Positions 50,637 to 54,842 of a stretch of 64,000 nt of DNA are shown in pieces. The notes under the pieces were generated by a model. The model made no database searches, was not told the origin of the DNA, and saw only the letters and a list, made by a program, of their open reading frames with translations. The position numbers and the translations under genes are program-made. The DNA lies in assembly GCA_027924645.1 (NCBI GenBank), contig BSBN01000860.1:8928001-8992000 (forward strand), written 5' to 3'. This DNA comes from Cunninghamia lanceolata (Eukaryota; Streptophyta; Pinopsida; Cupressales; Cupressaceae). How positions within the stretch are numbered: position 1 is the stretch's first letter; each line of letters begins with the position of its first letter.

Positions 50637-51519
50637 AGTAATATATATTGGCCTTATTTATAAAAATAATTCTTTTCTTCTAGATGTTCTAAATTATGTT
50701 TCTGGACTGAACGTGTAAAACTACTATTTAGGATATACTTGTGCATTTTTGATTGAGTAGGAATCAGCATGGCTTTGGAGAGAAAGCATGTGTTCCTTTA
50801 ATTGCAACTTGCTGTTTTGCTAAAAAACTATTTTATTCTATAATATATATGGGTTTCCAATAGTTCGTCTAGCAATTAGTTTAGGTAAATTTTTCCTTTG
50901 GTTTTGTCACTTTGTGCAAAACACAATTTCTATGTTAAAACTTTATAAATACAATTTCATTTCTTTTACAAATTTTTTATTACATTTACAATGGTTGTCT
51001 TAGTGAGGAAAGGAAAGTTTAATGTTTGCATGTTTTAAATGAAATATGTCTATCAGGTCTTATTGCTGATGGCATCATCATTGACTATGGCAGTACCTGA
51101 AATGGTAGCAAACTCTGTGCATGAAGGCTTTGCAAAGGAGCTACGCTTGCGACAACAGCGCATTGCAGAGATTACAGAGATGATCCATGTTTGTTGGTTT
51201 CTATGAATTCTTTTTATTGTCTACAATGTCATTGCCCTTTCTGCAGCATTAGCTTTATCTTTAATAATGCCTTTGGTATTTACTATCATGATATTTATGG
51301 TTGTTGATTCCAATTTTTGCTAATTTAGCACTGTTGATTAAATACTTGAAGCTTCTTGGTGATGGTTTCAAACTCAAGTGTTCCAATTTTTGAGTTTGGT
51401 ATGACAAGGTTCTGTGGTACTTTTGTTGGCAGGTAGCAAGCCTTCTTCATGATGATGTATTGGATGATGCAGAGACCCGCCGTGGTATCAGTTCATTGAA
51501 CTTTATGATGGGGAATAAG
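258..51519 (+). CDS. SPS3: Solanesyl/polyprenyl diphosphate synthase, mitochondrial type: exons 1-6 of a split gene, 3' part outside the window
   Basis: The enzyme condenses isopentenyl diphosphate units onto an allylic primer to make the long prenyl side chain of ubiquinone. The coding sequence is join(258-401, 22053-22145, 22401-22481, 25192-25263, 51057-51188, 51433-51519), 203 codons with every junction in phase 0. The joined protein follows Arabidopsis SPS3 (At2g34630) through its presequence, the VDPFTLVADEL block, PKLATAAEYFFK, GKRFRP (diphosphate contact region) and LLHDDVLDDAETRRG. The first Asp-rich motif DDxxD is at residues 181-185. Residues four and five before it are Ser and Ala rather than aromatic, which in this family goes with long-chain products. 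The second Asp-rich motif and the whole C-terminal half are absent from the window. No stop or frameshift is seen in the exons, so the gene looks functional. The product assignment is strong; exact chain length is not provable from sequence. Confidence 0.93.
402..2422. other. Intron 1 sequence without recognisable genes
   Basis: This is AT-rich intron sequence. It includes a short alternating purine-pyrimidine stretch around 1530-1600 (GTGTGTGTACAC, CATGCATAT). Short ORFs such as 1081-1290 have no recognisable domain. Nothing else is supported. Confidence 0.5.
2428..2851 (+). repeat. 5' LTR of the Copia element
   Basis: The LTR starts TGTTGAG and ends TTTACA. It carries an 18-bp-arm hairpin (2608-2647, 4-base loop, one G-T pair) and a small hairpin AATCGGT/ACCGATT near 2564-2580. 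TATAAATA at 2789-2796 could be the promoter TATA box. It is about 98 percent identical to the 3' copy by eye. Confidence 0.95.
2852..2869 (+). other. Primer-binding site (initiator tRNA-Met type)
   Basis: TGGTATCAGAGC directly follows the terminal CA of the 5' LTR. This is the standard plant LTR element site complementary to the 3' end of initiator tRNA-Met. Confidence 0.9.
2933..3478 (+). pseudogene. Copia gag, frameshifted by a 20-bp tandem duplication
   Basis: The ORF begins with ATG 2933 and encodes a Copia gag N-terminus (LEGGNNFSSWKFRIMMIL..., then the UBN2-type region SRTLALKREINHISMNKGE and LTLIALDGLP). At 3431-3450 and 3451-3470 the same 20 bases occur twice. Because 20 is not a multiple of three, the frame shifts and this reading ends at 3478. 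The downstream gag, including the CCHC zinc knuckle (C at 3661, pattern CX2CX4HX4C), continues in the other frame. The protein is the nucleocapsid precursor that packages element RNA. Confidence 0.92.
3471..5160 (+). pseudogene. Copia gag end, protease and integrase, ending at an in-frame TAG
   Basis: This frame is open from the 20-bp duplication to TAG 5158-5160. In order it shows the CCHC knuckle (about 3661-3702), the aspartic protease active site WVIDSGSS (Asp codon 3823-3825), the integrase zinc-binding region (WHRRLGHLN ... CKGCALGK) and the integrase core. The first catalytic Asp is at 4402-4404 (HSDLCGP) and the Glu at 4705-4707 (NGVAERKN). The middle Asp position, exactly 35 residues before the Glu, is AAT (Asn) at 4597-4599, so the catalytic triad is incomplete. 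The C-terminal GKKGIFVGY-type region is present as GRKGIFVGYSETSKAYRIY. Confidence 0.93.
5161..6882 (+). pseudogene. Copia reverse transcriptase and RNase H, with an in-frame TGA
   Basis: This continues in the same frame after the TAG. The RT N-terminal half (WKDAMTEEYQSILKNDVW, KYKARFVARGFSQ, YDETFTPVA) is cut by TGA 5617-5619, where the family usually has CGA (Arg), consistent with a CpG deamination. The rest is open from 5620 to TAA 6880-6882. It includes MDVKTAFLNG, LKQAPRAWYE and the catalytic YVDD at 5938-5949. RNase H follows, with TDLDWVG, RKSTSGCCF and STEVEYIA, ending HIEIPHHYVRNMV and TADILTKPL. Apart from the stops, the RT residues look intact. Confidence 0.93.
6883..7377 (+). other. 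Copia 3' untranslated region with hairpin, 24-bp repeats and polypurine tract
   Basis: A perfect 10-bp-arm hairpin lies at 7033-7060 (ACATTATAAG, 8-base loop, CTTATAATGT). The loop sequence follows AAGGTGACGATCTT, which also occurs near 6997. Three 24-bp tandem units with a TATCAYGAG start follow at 7220, 7244 and 7268. The polypurine tract AAGAGGGAG ends at 7377, just before the 3' LTR, and primes plus-strand synthesis. Confidence 0.8.
7378..7802 (+). repeat. 3' LTR of the Copia element
   Basis: This 425-bp LTR (TGTTGAG...TTTACA) is followed by the target duplication TAGCC (7803-7807). The 18-bp-arm hairpin is conserved at 7559-7598 with the same mismatch as in the 5' copy. Confidence 0.95.
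7808..9060. repeat. Degenerate repeat stretch, possible units of about 170 bp
   Basis: Segments beginning near 7840 and 8014 share a recognisable order: a CATAA(T/C)TTTCAG-like start, an ATGACAT/ATGATATCACAAATGTAAA-like part, ACATATCT(C/T)A(A/G)AA and TTGTAC(G/A)GAAACC. Weaker matches near 8190, 8350 and 8520 suggest a decayed tandem array. It lies between the Copia element and the 3' end of the minus-strand ORF below, so it may be that element's 3' end. Confidence 0.4.
9089..12323 (-). pseudogene. Decayed large transposon-type reading frame of unknown function
   Basis: Consecutive minus-strand ORFs (12323-11961, 11991-11620, 11592-11275, 10986-10615, 10409-10095, 9958-9554, 9541-9089) abut or overlap and appear to be one former frame of roughly 1,080 codons broken by frameshifts and stops. 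The N-terminal third is globular (SIRETFQIPYHEE, MTSYIVYLMARRAIFPRLTR, LEATATIAEWGNWFIQF). The middle is low-complexity, rich in Ser, Pro, Gln and Lys. The C-terminal third is mostly helical and coiled-coil-like (LTYKSKIINEAMGLYNRAKEDYDLIKDLL is cut here to its character, not a domain hit). No RT, integrase or zinc knuckle is visible. It resembles plant transposon-associated hypothetical proteins; I cannot name a family with confidence. Confidence 0.6.
12423..12549. repeat. Near-perfect inverted repeat, 54-bp arms, 19-bp spacer
   Basis: The left arm 12423-12476 and right arm 12496-12549 are reverse complements with one mismatch (a G opposite the expected A near 12449). RNA from either strand would fold into a 54-bp hairpin. 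It sits about 100 bp upstream of the start of the decayed minus-strand ORF, so it may belong to that element's 5' region, or it could be a foldback insertion. Confidence 0.9.
12550..13650. other. Intron 1 stretch with weak minus-strand coding traces
   Basis: The minus strand around 13000-13224 has a short ORF (WGQKHPMNFNGDNRS) with no recognised domain. The rest is AT-rich without features I can support. Confidence 0.4.
13650..14460 (-). repeat. LTR-like fragment, minus strand
   Basis: The minus strand carries GGAGACGAAAACCTCC (about 14344-14359), close to the GGAYGAAAACCCT motif found in other LTRs of this window. Its base composition resembles the leader of those LTRs. Termini and target duplication were not found. 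Confidence 0.4.
14461..15480. other. Intron 1 stretch with a GC-richer block
   Basis: From 14650 to 14960 base composition becomes notably GC-richer than the surroundings. A small inverted repeat CTAGTCTACGGG ... CCCGTATAGGAGACTAG lies near 14909-14938. It is probably another repeat fragment; I do not recognise the family. Confidence 0.35.
15480..16204 (-). repeat. Probable Copia-type LTR fragment, minus strand, with 20-bp tandem repeats
   Basis: Read on the minus strand, the block begins TGTTGGGAAAGG at 16204, a common Copia LTR start. It also contains a GGGAAAACCCTCTCAAGGG-type segment near 15570-15590. Three 20-bp tandem units (TTTGGTACTAAGTTTTCCC type) occupy 15961-16020. The far terminus is uncertain. 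Confidence 0.4.
16205..17340. other. Intron 1 stretch, nothing recognised
   Basis: AT-rich sequence with only short ORFs lacking domains on both strands. Confidence 0.4.
17341..17482. repeat. 30-bp minisatellite, about 4.7 copies
   Basis: Units begin at 17341, 17371, 17401, 17431 and 17461 with a constant period of 30. Each contains a TTGAGG-like part, an AGTG core and a GATTGCGCT-like end. Because 30 is a multiple of three, the minus strand reads as a 10-residue repeat (LVTSNTSTIA type) in a short chance ORF. Confidence 0.85.
17483..22049. other. Remainder of intron 1
   Basis: No element with definable ends was seen. A minus-strand ORF at 19561-19794 is rich in Trp, Asn and Cys (NPNNWWSRWQQEYYND) but matches no domain I know. 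There are short CA-rich runs near 20350. The intron ends with the exon 2 acceptor at 22052. Confidence 0.4.
22047..22052 (+). promoter_or_regulatory. Tandem CAGTAG (NAGNAG) 3' splice site before exon 2
   Basis: CAG (22047-22049) and TAG (22050-22052) are adjacent potential acceptors. Only use of the downstream TAG gives an open exon 2. Use of the upstream CAG would place TAG in frame right after exon 1, because intron 1 is phase 0. Confidence 0.7.
22053..22145 (+). CDS. SPS3: SPS exon 2
   Basis: This exon has 31 codons, ending GAG|GTTAGT. The peptide VLGYNGKFW ... HDFGFQVQRQRSITNE lines up with the poorly conserved linker just before the EELDPFSLVADE block of Arabidopsis SPS3, including the G-F-x-x-Q spacing. 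Both ends are phase 0 and agree with exons 1 and 3. Conservation is modest, so this is the least certain exon after exon 1. Confidence 0.75.
22401..22481 (+). CDS. SPS3: SPS exon 3
   Basis: This exon has 27 codons, EQVDPFTLVADELAVMANR through VVTE, between acceptor GGTGATAG and donor GAG|GTAAGG. It matches the conserved N-terminal block of SPS3-type synthases. Intron 2 before it is only 255 bp. Confidence 0.9.
22482..25191 (+). other. SPS intron 3 (2,710 bp)
   Basis: GTAAGG at the start and CTGTGCAG at the end. A CCCTGGAAAAAACCC stretch near 23116 resembles part of an LTR, but no element could be bounded. Short ORFs carry no domains. Confidence 0.6.
25192..25263 (+). CDS. SPS3: SPS exon 4 with the GKRFRP motif
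   Basis: This exon has 24 codons, IPKLATAAEYFFKMGVEG then KRFRPM, between CTGTGCAG and ATG|GTAATA. GKRFRP corresponds to the GKxxRP diphosphate-binding region of prenyl synthases. Confidence 0.95.
25264..27176. other. Start of intron 4, with 24-bp tandem repeats
   Basis: Three 24-bp units starting CCTGCACCT occur at 26426, 26450 and 26474. From about 26240 to 26390 the sequence is rich in GGATC/CCTGG words. No gene is recognised. Confidence 0.6.
27177..27245. repeat. Compound (AT)n(GT)n microsatellite
   Basis: About 11 AT repeats (27177-27198) run directly into about 23 GT repeats (27199-27245). It is a likely length polymorphism in the intron. Confidence 0.97.
27246..28640. other. Intron 4 stretch, nothing recognised
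   Basis: Sequence of moderate AT content without domains, definable repeats or splice-consistent exons of the synthase. Confidence 0.4.
28641..29904 (+). pseudogene. Decayed LINE ORF1-type gene (DUF4283-like plus CCHC knuckle)
   Basis: Broken plus-strand frames read in the order of plant L1-type ORF1. First comes a Lys/Glu-rich part (28943-29254). Next is a nucleic-acid-binding region containing VVFFKNYNMQKIALN and VPRRVIIKNFPPQFWAF (about 29290-29620). Then follow RVLVSLSPGVDILEQIG and the zinc knuckle CKIEILGGLNAFFLCKKEGH with QKRVCP (29636-29900). Several stops break it. No ORF2 reverse transcriptase follows; the copy is truncated at the inverted LTR fragment. Confidence 0.65.
29905..29972 (+). 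repeat. Inverted fragment of the neighbouring Copia LTR
   Basis: About 45 bases including CACCCTATATGTACACACTT read on the plus strand here and on the minus strand at about 31845-31890 inside the LTR 31709-32074. The fragment abuts the truncated gag of that element in opposite orientation, marking a rearrangement breakpoint near 29973. Confidence 0.75.
29980..30610 (-). pseudogene. Copia gag fragment, minus strand
   Basis: The minus strand reads a Copia gag: RLLTPFNYHEWKLDIQLML (about 30590-30530), then FNKCDQAFEFLCFNLSPEL and SNEVWQALEKLFGKVDELKS (30468-30268). Next is the UBN2-type end LKECRIEKKEDQLILSILSK ... TTKRAFEATRKMPTLDDFIA (30229-29985). A frameshift lies near 30440-30470 and a break near 30270. 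Protease, integrase and RT are missing because the element is cut at about 29975. Confidence 0.85.
30611..31688 (-). other. Leader of the minus-strand Copia element with 58-bp tandem repeats
   Basis: This lies between the primer-binding site and gag. Three 58-bp units recur at about 31286, 31344 and 31402, each with GCCTTGTG, a CTGTGTGCCTTCTA-like part and CACCTCTCTNGGAGGGGTCAC. The block is GC-richer than its surroundings. The overlapping ORFs on both strands are products of the repeat. Confidence 0.7.
31689..31708 (-). other. Primer-binding site of the minus-strand Copia element
   Basis: Read on the minus strand, TGGTATCAGAG follows directly after the LTR terminal CA. This fixes the orientation and the inner LTR border. 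Confidence 0.9.
31709..32074 (-). repeat. 5' LTR (366 bp) of the minus-strand Copia element
   Basis: On the minus strand it runs from TGTTAGAAATC at 32074 to CATTCCCAACA at 31709, with TGTT/AACA ends. The 3' half and 3' LTR of the element are missing, so the target duplication cannot be checked. Confidence 0.85.
32075..32850. other. Intron 4 stretch between two minus-strand elements
   Basis: It probably includes the unseen end of the LTR starting at 33762. No terminus, gene or repeat could be defined. Confidence 0.3.
32851..33762 (-). repeat. 3' LTR of a minus-strand Gypsy-like element (lower end approximate)
   Basis: On the minus strand a polypurine run GGGAGAGAGGAC is followed by TGTAATGTCCCC at 33762, the usual layout at a 3' LTR. 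The LTR contains GGACGAAAACCCT (33060-33072, minus) and TATAAATGG near 33175. CCAAACTTCTTGGAG occurs twice near 33540 and 33665. The outer terminus was not found. Confidence 0.65.
33763..34920 (-). pseudogene. 3' ORF region of the minus-strand element, unknown protein
   Basis: ORF 34920-34366 (184 codons) starts in the end of the preceding ORF and encodes SNETVMISNFNPAVLRSLLA ... HSFAFLQMDWREILV. A second short ORF, 34343-34107, follows. Both lie just upstream of the polypurine tract of the LTR at 33762, where Gypsy elements normally carry the end of integrase or an extra ORF. No integrase residues are visible. Function unknown. Confidence 0.45.
34901..36022 (-). CDS. 373-codon ORF of unknown function, probably element-encoded
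   Basis: This is the longest unbroken unknown ORF in the window. Residues 1-200 look helical and coiled-coil-like (VLKSQLLVTEERVVQTLTRL; DKDHAIKFAKETYDAYQEKE). Residues 200-300 are very acidic with many Asp and Glu. The end reads LPLGKILHFDNVWFVIIDIS. The last segment recurs at 47314-47365 in another element as PLEGKILHYDNVW, with clear nucleotide similarity, so I infer retroelement or shared captured origin rather than a host gene. No splice signals link it to the synthase, and it is antisense to that gene. Confidence 0.5.
   Translation of the reverse strand: MKGSNGAETLPTLTLKGRYVQKTKDLTVTKNLLCGAHLEQRPKDIQVLKSQLLVTEERVVQTLTRLNCTQNLLDELYWKVRVEERQKGVKNGDTFSNLQTIKEVLELLKTNYLYLLSDKDHAIKFAKETYDAYQEKEKEVDELCLDLSLAHYSLYKAESQSAFAAMTKEQVVDARFLEIKQMIEGIDELQKNSNLEPSYSWSHEEKRTMQDDPDERYENDSKSEITTNDISMMVLEIVEHPEIEEDEQEDTIKRYEENVDSMITNSSPLSLHDNHKVMDKFQVDDIDKSHYLVDIPDFKAKHEFVFEDPSYIQGHKVCKDFDIMDQLSMLSLHWIHLTEELIMGTKRLPLGKILHFDNVWFVIIDISLEAVIK
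36023..36779. other. Intron 4 stretch
   Basis: No gene is recognised. From 36650 to 36770 the sequence is dominated by AAAAAATC(G/A)-type words (such as GAAAAAATCGTGAAAAAATCGG). Similar words appear at 40340-40400 beyond the subtilase fragment. Confidence 0.5.
36780..37015. repeat. AT-rich tract (TAATATTA/ATATAAAT words)
   Basis: About 235 bp consist almost only of A and T in short irregular repeats. A very similar tract lies at 39698-39800, on the other side of the transposon-type block 37020-39697. The two may be one tract split by insertion. Confidence 0.85.
37125..38700 (-). pseudogene. Transposon-type ORF of unknown function, broken
   Basis: Minus-strand frames read WLGGIGFEVTKEVIG (about 38600-38560) and then EGCYKVYFHYHFALLNYFRH with ISFPFFLLSSLENSIRVARE (38395-38156). 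An unbroken 303-codon ORF follows (38036-37125), rich in Lys, Ser and Pro at first and strongly acidic in the middle. A short coiled coil (EVVDLKSKVGELQKKWKVM) and a hydrophobic stretch near the end (ILSWLFCVLCCLLLLKV) complete it. The layout resembles hypothetical proteins encoded by plant retroelements. No enzymatic motif is present. Confidence 0.5.
38701..39379 (-). other. Sequence between the RNase H fragment and the broken ORF
   Basis: Minus-strand frames have coding-like composition without an identifiable motif. The order RNase H then gag-like ORF on the same strand does not fit a single LINE, so two fragments are probably joined here. Confidence 0.35.
39380..39697 (-). pseudogene. RNase H fragment of a LINE-like element
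   Basis: The minus strand encodes the C-terminal part of a plant type I RNase H as in LINEs: KLAYSLGIKKLHVEGDSKLL, then a TGA, then MDEVKDIKMLLSGFEEFKV and SHIYREGNVVADAMANVG. The catalytic Asp residues in EGDS and VVADA are present, but the first strand with the first Asp is missing because the fragment stops at the AT-rich tract. Confidence 0.75.
39698..39800. repeat. AT-rich tract, second part
   Basis: About 100 bp of TAATATATTA/ATATAAATATAATA words, compositionally the same as 36780-37015. Confidence 0.85.
39805..40262 (-). pseudogene. Subtilisin-like protease (S8) gene fragment
   Basis: The minus strand encodes a piece of a plant subtilase catalytic domain. It begins with NETLEYKSPRDDDGHGTHTA, which includes the catalytic His in GHGTHTAS. 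It continues through YLGFANGSVRGMAPQAKLAI, YKACWADGCYDTDMVAAMEQ and AIADGVDIISISIGS (40255-39990). A frameshift near 39960-39970 moves IATFGAIEK to another frame. The prodomain, the catalytic Ser region and the rest are absent. It is a non-functional capture in the intron; no splice sites connect it to anything. Confidence 0.85.
40263..41976. other. Intron 4 stretch with short direct repeats
   Basis: AATGGACACAAAACGAA occurs at 40247-40263 and 40279-40295 at the edge of the subtilase fragment. A 20-bp CTGAAAAAATCTAAAAAAAC unit is repeated near 40956-40997. No gene is recognised. Confidence 0.5.
41977..42456. repeat. Three tandem units of about 160 bp spanning a retrotransposon border
   Basis: Units start GGGCCTTCTCATGG at 41977, 42138 and 42297. 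Each unit ends with the first 57 bases of the Gypsy-type LTR (TGTCATGTCCCC, at 42081, 42240 and 42401), preceded by about 100 bp of flank ending CAATG. Only the third runs on into a full LTR, so the duplication took place after insertion. Confidence 0.9.
42401..43723 (+). repeat. 5' LTR of the Gypsy-type element (1,323 bp)
   Basis: TGTCATGTCC start and GGGGACATCACA end, followed by the primer-binding site. It contains GGATGAAAACCCT at 42683-42695. ORFs inside it on both strands recur in the 3' LTR only because of homology. Confidence 0.9.
43789..43824. repeat. (AG)n microsatellite in the element leader
   Basis: About 18 AG repeats lie between the primer-binding site and the gag start region (possible ATG at 43874). 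Confidence 0.95.
43874..44361 (+). pseudogene. Gypsy-type gag, N-terminal part, interrupted by a solo LTR
   Basis: From ATG 43874 the frame encodes a helical N-terminus (MADQGDKLDAIIKRQEQMNQ) and then shifts. The 43970-44361 frame continues to LQQRLSKLTLPPFDGSG, a typical gag start of the conserved capsid region. The frame enters the inserted LTR at 44362 and resumes at 46121. Confidence 0.8.
44362..46120 (+). repeat. Solo LTR (1,759 bp) inserted in the gag
   Basis: It begins TGTAATGTCCTC and ends CATCATA, a two-transition variant of the expected CATTACA. The flanking 5-bp duplication GGGAA is perfect (44357-44361 and 46121-46125), and removing LTR plus one copy brings the two gag parts into register. 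It belongs to the same family as 52098-53957: shared TGTAATGTCCTC start and a GATTAGCC ... GGCTAAT inverted pair close to the start. Confidence 0.85.
46126..47310 (+). pseudogene. Gypsy-type gag C-terminus and aspartic protease, broken
   Basis: After the LTR, gag continues as GIALAWV, an in-frame TAG at about 46148, KLDTYLSLSPMIEEEAIKFA and HHLEGIAHEWW (frame-shifted). The zinc knuckle CFSCREPWEPGHRC is near 46650-46690. A 1-base frameshift follows at about 46700. The protease region shows HNVTMLIDSGATHNF (about 46890-46930) and later VLGVQWLHSLGEF and GILNGVPSMVEVKSMEVSVR. Homology to pol stops near 47310, before any reverse transcriptase. Confidence 0.85.
47302..48865 (+). pseudogene. Unknown coding-like block in the place of pol
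   Basis: Three plus-strand ORF pieces (about 47302-47718, 47851-48381 and 48516-48893) fill the position normally taken by RT to integrase. The block starts PLEGKILHYDNVWPILTRFI, recalling the end of the minus-strand ORF at 34901-36022. The second piece has a Val/Ile-rich globular look and the third reads RYWPKLLQYKSHDDDRMVLE. The block ends at the polypurine tract 48852-48865. No domain is recognised; it may be captured or a diverged accessory gene. Confidence 0.5.
48866..50221 (+). repeat. 3' LTR of the Gypsy-type element (1,356 bp)
   Basis: It starts TGTCATGAGG after the polypurine tract and ends GGGGACATCAAA, with a C-to-A change in the terminal CA relative to the 5' LTR. The target duplication CAATG follows. 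GGATGAAAACCCT is at 49179-49191. Confidence 0.88.
50227..51056. other. End of intron 4, with a (CT)n microsatellite
   Basis: CT repeats occupy 50602-50633 (about 16 units). The last 60 bases lead to the exon 5 acceptor TATCAG at 51056. Nothing else is recognised. Confidence 0.8.
51057..51188 (+). CDS. SPS3: SPS exon 5
   Basis: This exon has 44 codons, VLLLMASSLTMAVPEMVANS ... LRQQRIAEITEMIH, after acceptor TATCAG and before donor CAT|GTTTGT, which is weak. It matches the SPS3 region LRVRQRGIAEITEMIH almost residue for residue. It joins exon 4 across the 25.8-kb intron without a gap in the alignment. Confidence 0.96.
51433..51519 (+). CDS. SPS3: SPS exon 6 with the first Asp-rich motif
   Basis: This exon has 29 codons, VASLLHDDVLDDAETRRG then ISSLNFMMGNK, between GTTGGCAG and AAG|GTACCC. 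HDDVLDD contains the DDxxD motif that binds the allylic substrate through magnesium ions. Intron 5 before it is only 244 bp. Ala and Ser at positions -5 and -4 from the motif fit a long-chain synthase. Confidence 0.97.
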
Positions 51520-52097
51520 GTACCCCTTTTTAGTTCTTCATCCTTTTTTTGAAAAAAATTCTAGTTTTATTAGTCAATGGAAGCTGCCAAAATAACATAT
51601 TTGGTTTTAACAAATTACAACTTCTACTGTATTAGTCAATCGCGGATGCCAAAATAACATATTTTGGTTGTAATTGGTGAGAACTTTTCAGTACACTTCC
51701 ATTTGCCTCAAACATTTATGCCTCACTAATTGCATGCACATTAAAGTACACTTCCATTTGCTTCAATCATATATCTACCAATTGAGCATCTACTTGCCCT
51801 TCAAAAGCTTTTGCTTTAACTTGTAATTCAACTTGGAAAAGAGAATGATCAAAATCTTTTACCTTTGCTTTGCCTTTATCATGCTTGGGCTGCTCTTTAT
51901 GCATGAGTTATTCTTTTTACTCTTCTTTATGCGGCTGCTATCCTTCCATTTCAAGTTTCTTATCAAGAGCATGAGCCACCATATCCATGGATGCTTGTTG
52001 TTTAGCCATGCTTTTTGTTGCTTGATCATCTATTGCAGGACTGATTCTAAGATTGTGTCTCTCTATGTGACCTTCACATGAGGATTCACCTTCTCTA

Positions 52098-53957
52098 TGT
52101 AATGTCCTCTTCTCGCACGTGAGCAGCTGATTAGCCATTAGTCTATTTTCCTAAGTTTTCCCGTAGGCTAATTGGTATTGGTAAGGGAAAATAAACTAAA
52201 CAATTAATTTAAGTTGTCAAAAAGTTACTTTATTTTATAATTCTATTTGACAGCTTATGTAATTATTTAAAAAGGTACTTTAAGTTGTGTAGAAGTGGCG
52301 TTAGGCACAAGGGGGCAAAAAGGTGGACTTCTGCACACATAAATATGTTTTTATTTATATTTTGAGGAGAATAAAAAGAAATTAATATTTTATTCTCTCA
52401 AAATGTTATATAATAAGGAGTTGAGCTCAAAGAAAGGGTTGGACTGTGATATTGTTTTTGCATTTTTCTTTGAGTGAAAACATGAGTTCTTATTTCTTGA
52501 GGATGAAAACCCTCTTGGAATACCAGTTTCGGGGACGAAAACCCTCCTAGTTGGATAGAGTGATTTCACCTTGAAATCACATTTGTGCTAGAGTTGAGAT
52601 TTTCCCAGATTTTCACATTTTTTGAGTAGCTGATGGAAATTAGTTTGTTGGGTGATATCTTAAGTTTCTCTAATGGTTTTTGAAGTGATTTTTAGAGGAT
52701 CACATGAGGTGGCACTTATCCCTAAGAGGGCCGTACCAGCTGAAGACTATACCAGCTGCACCTCTATCCAGCCTGGCCATACTGCTGCCTTAACCTATTT
52801 GTTGCTGGTTAAATCTTCATCTGCAGACTTTTTGGATAGTTGTCAGCCCATACTGTTTCATTCTAGAGGAGTTTTTGATTTCACTAGGCCGTACCATTTG
52901 TCCTAGTGTTTGCTGATGTTAGGGGCTAAAACATTGCTGTCTATGCTGGCCGCCAAGATCTGAGGTGATTTTAAGAGGTTTGGGAGTTATTAGTAGGCCA
53001 TACCAACTTGGTATGGGTGTGTGAATCTGAGCCTGGAGTCGCTGCTTTTTTAATCTTGTTTGGTGTTGTGTTTGAGGCGCCTAACACTTGGTTTTAGCTA
53101 TTGCACCTGTGGGTGTTGAGGAGACTGTTTGGTGAAGTTTGATGACTTTGGATGTTATTTTGTGGGCGATACAGTGCTGTCATAAGAGTATCTTCAGTTT
53201 GCTTCAGTTCAGATTTGTAAGTATTATCAGCAGAGGAGTGATTTTCAGATTTCATCTTCTTGCTACATCAGCTTTCAATCACCTATCCGTGGCATACTTC
53301 AGTGGGTTAGCTTACTTAGCCTTGTAAGCATGATTACTTATGGTTTATGGACTAATACTGTTGTTGCAACACCATGTTTATTTGATTAGGATTTATATAT
53401 ATCAGTTGTTGTAGCTATTTACTAGTATATCTGTCATATTGTAATGCATTCATGCTTATCTTGTAACCCCGGATAGTAGTACTGTCGGAGGCATATCATT
53501 TATGCATTTCATATTGTAAAATTGGATGGTTTACCGCCAGTTAGTATAGCATATCATTTGGCCTGTTTTGACATTGAACAAGTTTGTTTGTTATCGATCA
53601 TTTTGGTTTGATCAAGCTTAGACATTTTGCCAATGGCTTTGCATTTATGCATGCTTGTCTGCTGAAGAAGTGTAGATTTGGGTCGGCTTTGCCGCTTGCG
53701 TGCTTTAATTTCTGTAATTGCATTATGCACGCTTGTCCGCCAAAGAGGTGTAGATTTGGGTTGGCTTTGCCGCTTGTGTGCTTTGGTCAGCTTGCTGCTT
53801 TCATTTTGTAATTGCATACATCTTAGATAGCTGTGTGGTTTAAAGCACTATATGCTCTCACCTTGTCCACACTGGGATCTTGGTGATCAGAACGTGCTCG
53901 GACATTGCATTTGCATTACTTATTGCAAAAATACAAAAATTAGTGTGGGTTGTTACA
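52098..53957 (+). repeat. Solo LTR (about 1,860 bp), same family as 44362-46120
   Basis: It starts TGTAATGTCCTC and ends TTGTTACA. GGAYGAAAACCCT occurs twice (52501-52513 and 52533-52545). A 78-bp segment with TGTAGATTTGGGT(C/T)GGCTTTG is duplicated (starts near 53671 and 53749). No primer-binding site follows, hence solo. Flanks CTCTA and CTTCT do not form a clean duplication, so the ends are less certain than for the other copy. Confidence 0.65.
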
Positions 53958-54523
53958 CTTCTCAGTTCCACTTGCTTTTAGAAATTGTGGATTAGTAAGG
54001 TTGCAATTCTTGTTTTTTGGGACTTGGTGCTGTCATACAATCAATTCAACCTCTTCCATGACACCCAAAAGATTAAACTGCAATATGATATGCAATGTCC
54101 CTGTGGTGCCCTCTACCTAATTTTTTATTTTTTTTTATTTTTAAAATCAGAATGATACCAGGAAGAAAAGAACAATGCATTGCATAAACAAAGCAAACAC
54201 TAACAGTAACATAAGCCGTGTTTTATTGATAAAATCTACTAGAATACATCATTAGAGGAATAATAATAATATCTACTGGAATACATCAATAGAATAATAA
54301 TTGTGTGGAACTTATTAGAAGTCAAGCACATAGTGGAAGATCTTTTTGGAATCACTGTATAATGTTGTTCTAATTGCCCCACAAATCAGTTTGCCTATAG
54401 TAAAGAGAATGCTTTCAGTTCAATGCAATCCTTGGATGAGATTGCCCACAAGAAACTAGAAGTGTTTCATCCTCTGATCTCTGGATCCGAGTGTTTTAGT
54501 CCTTGAATCGATAGATGAGGTTT
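53958..54523. other. Intron 6 stretch between two LTRs
   Basis: AT-rich, with a near-duplicate TCTACT(A/G)GAATACATCA(T/A)TAGA at about 54233 and 54271. Nothing else is recognised. Confidence 0.5.
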
Positions 54524-54842
54524 GCCTGTTGTAGCCCCCTGTTGTGACCAAATCACACATCGCCCCATTGAAAATGGGGACCCCCCTTTTTTTTGAGTTT
54601 TGATGCTTTGCATGAAGTTTTGTGATGTCTTAGAGCTATTTCATGATGAAGTCAGTGGTGTTTGAGTCTTAAGAGTCCCTTGATGACCTGATCCTGATGT
54701 TTGAGATCCTGAAAATGACTAAGTCTGGTATCCTGATCTTGATCTTGAAAATTGGCTAAGTCTGAAATTTGGTGGATCCTAAAAAATCTAGAATCTGCAT
54801 GTTAAATCCGGTGGATCTGAGACTTATCTCAAACATCCTGAA

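Larger units (their letters stand above)
25264..51056 (+). other. SPS intron 4 (25,793 bp)
   Basis: A phase-0 intron between the codons for M and V in GKRFRPM|VLLLMA. It holds most of the mobile elements in the window. It starts GTAATAAC and ends TATCAG. Confidence 0.9.
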
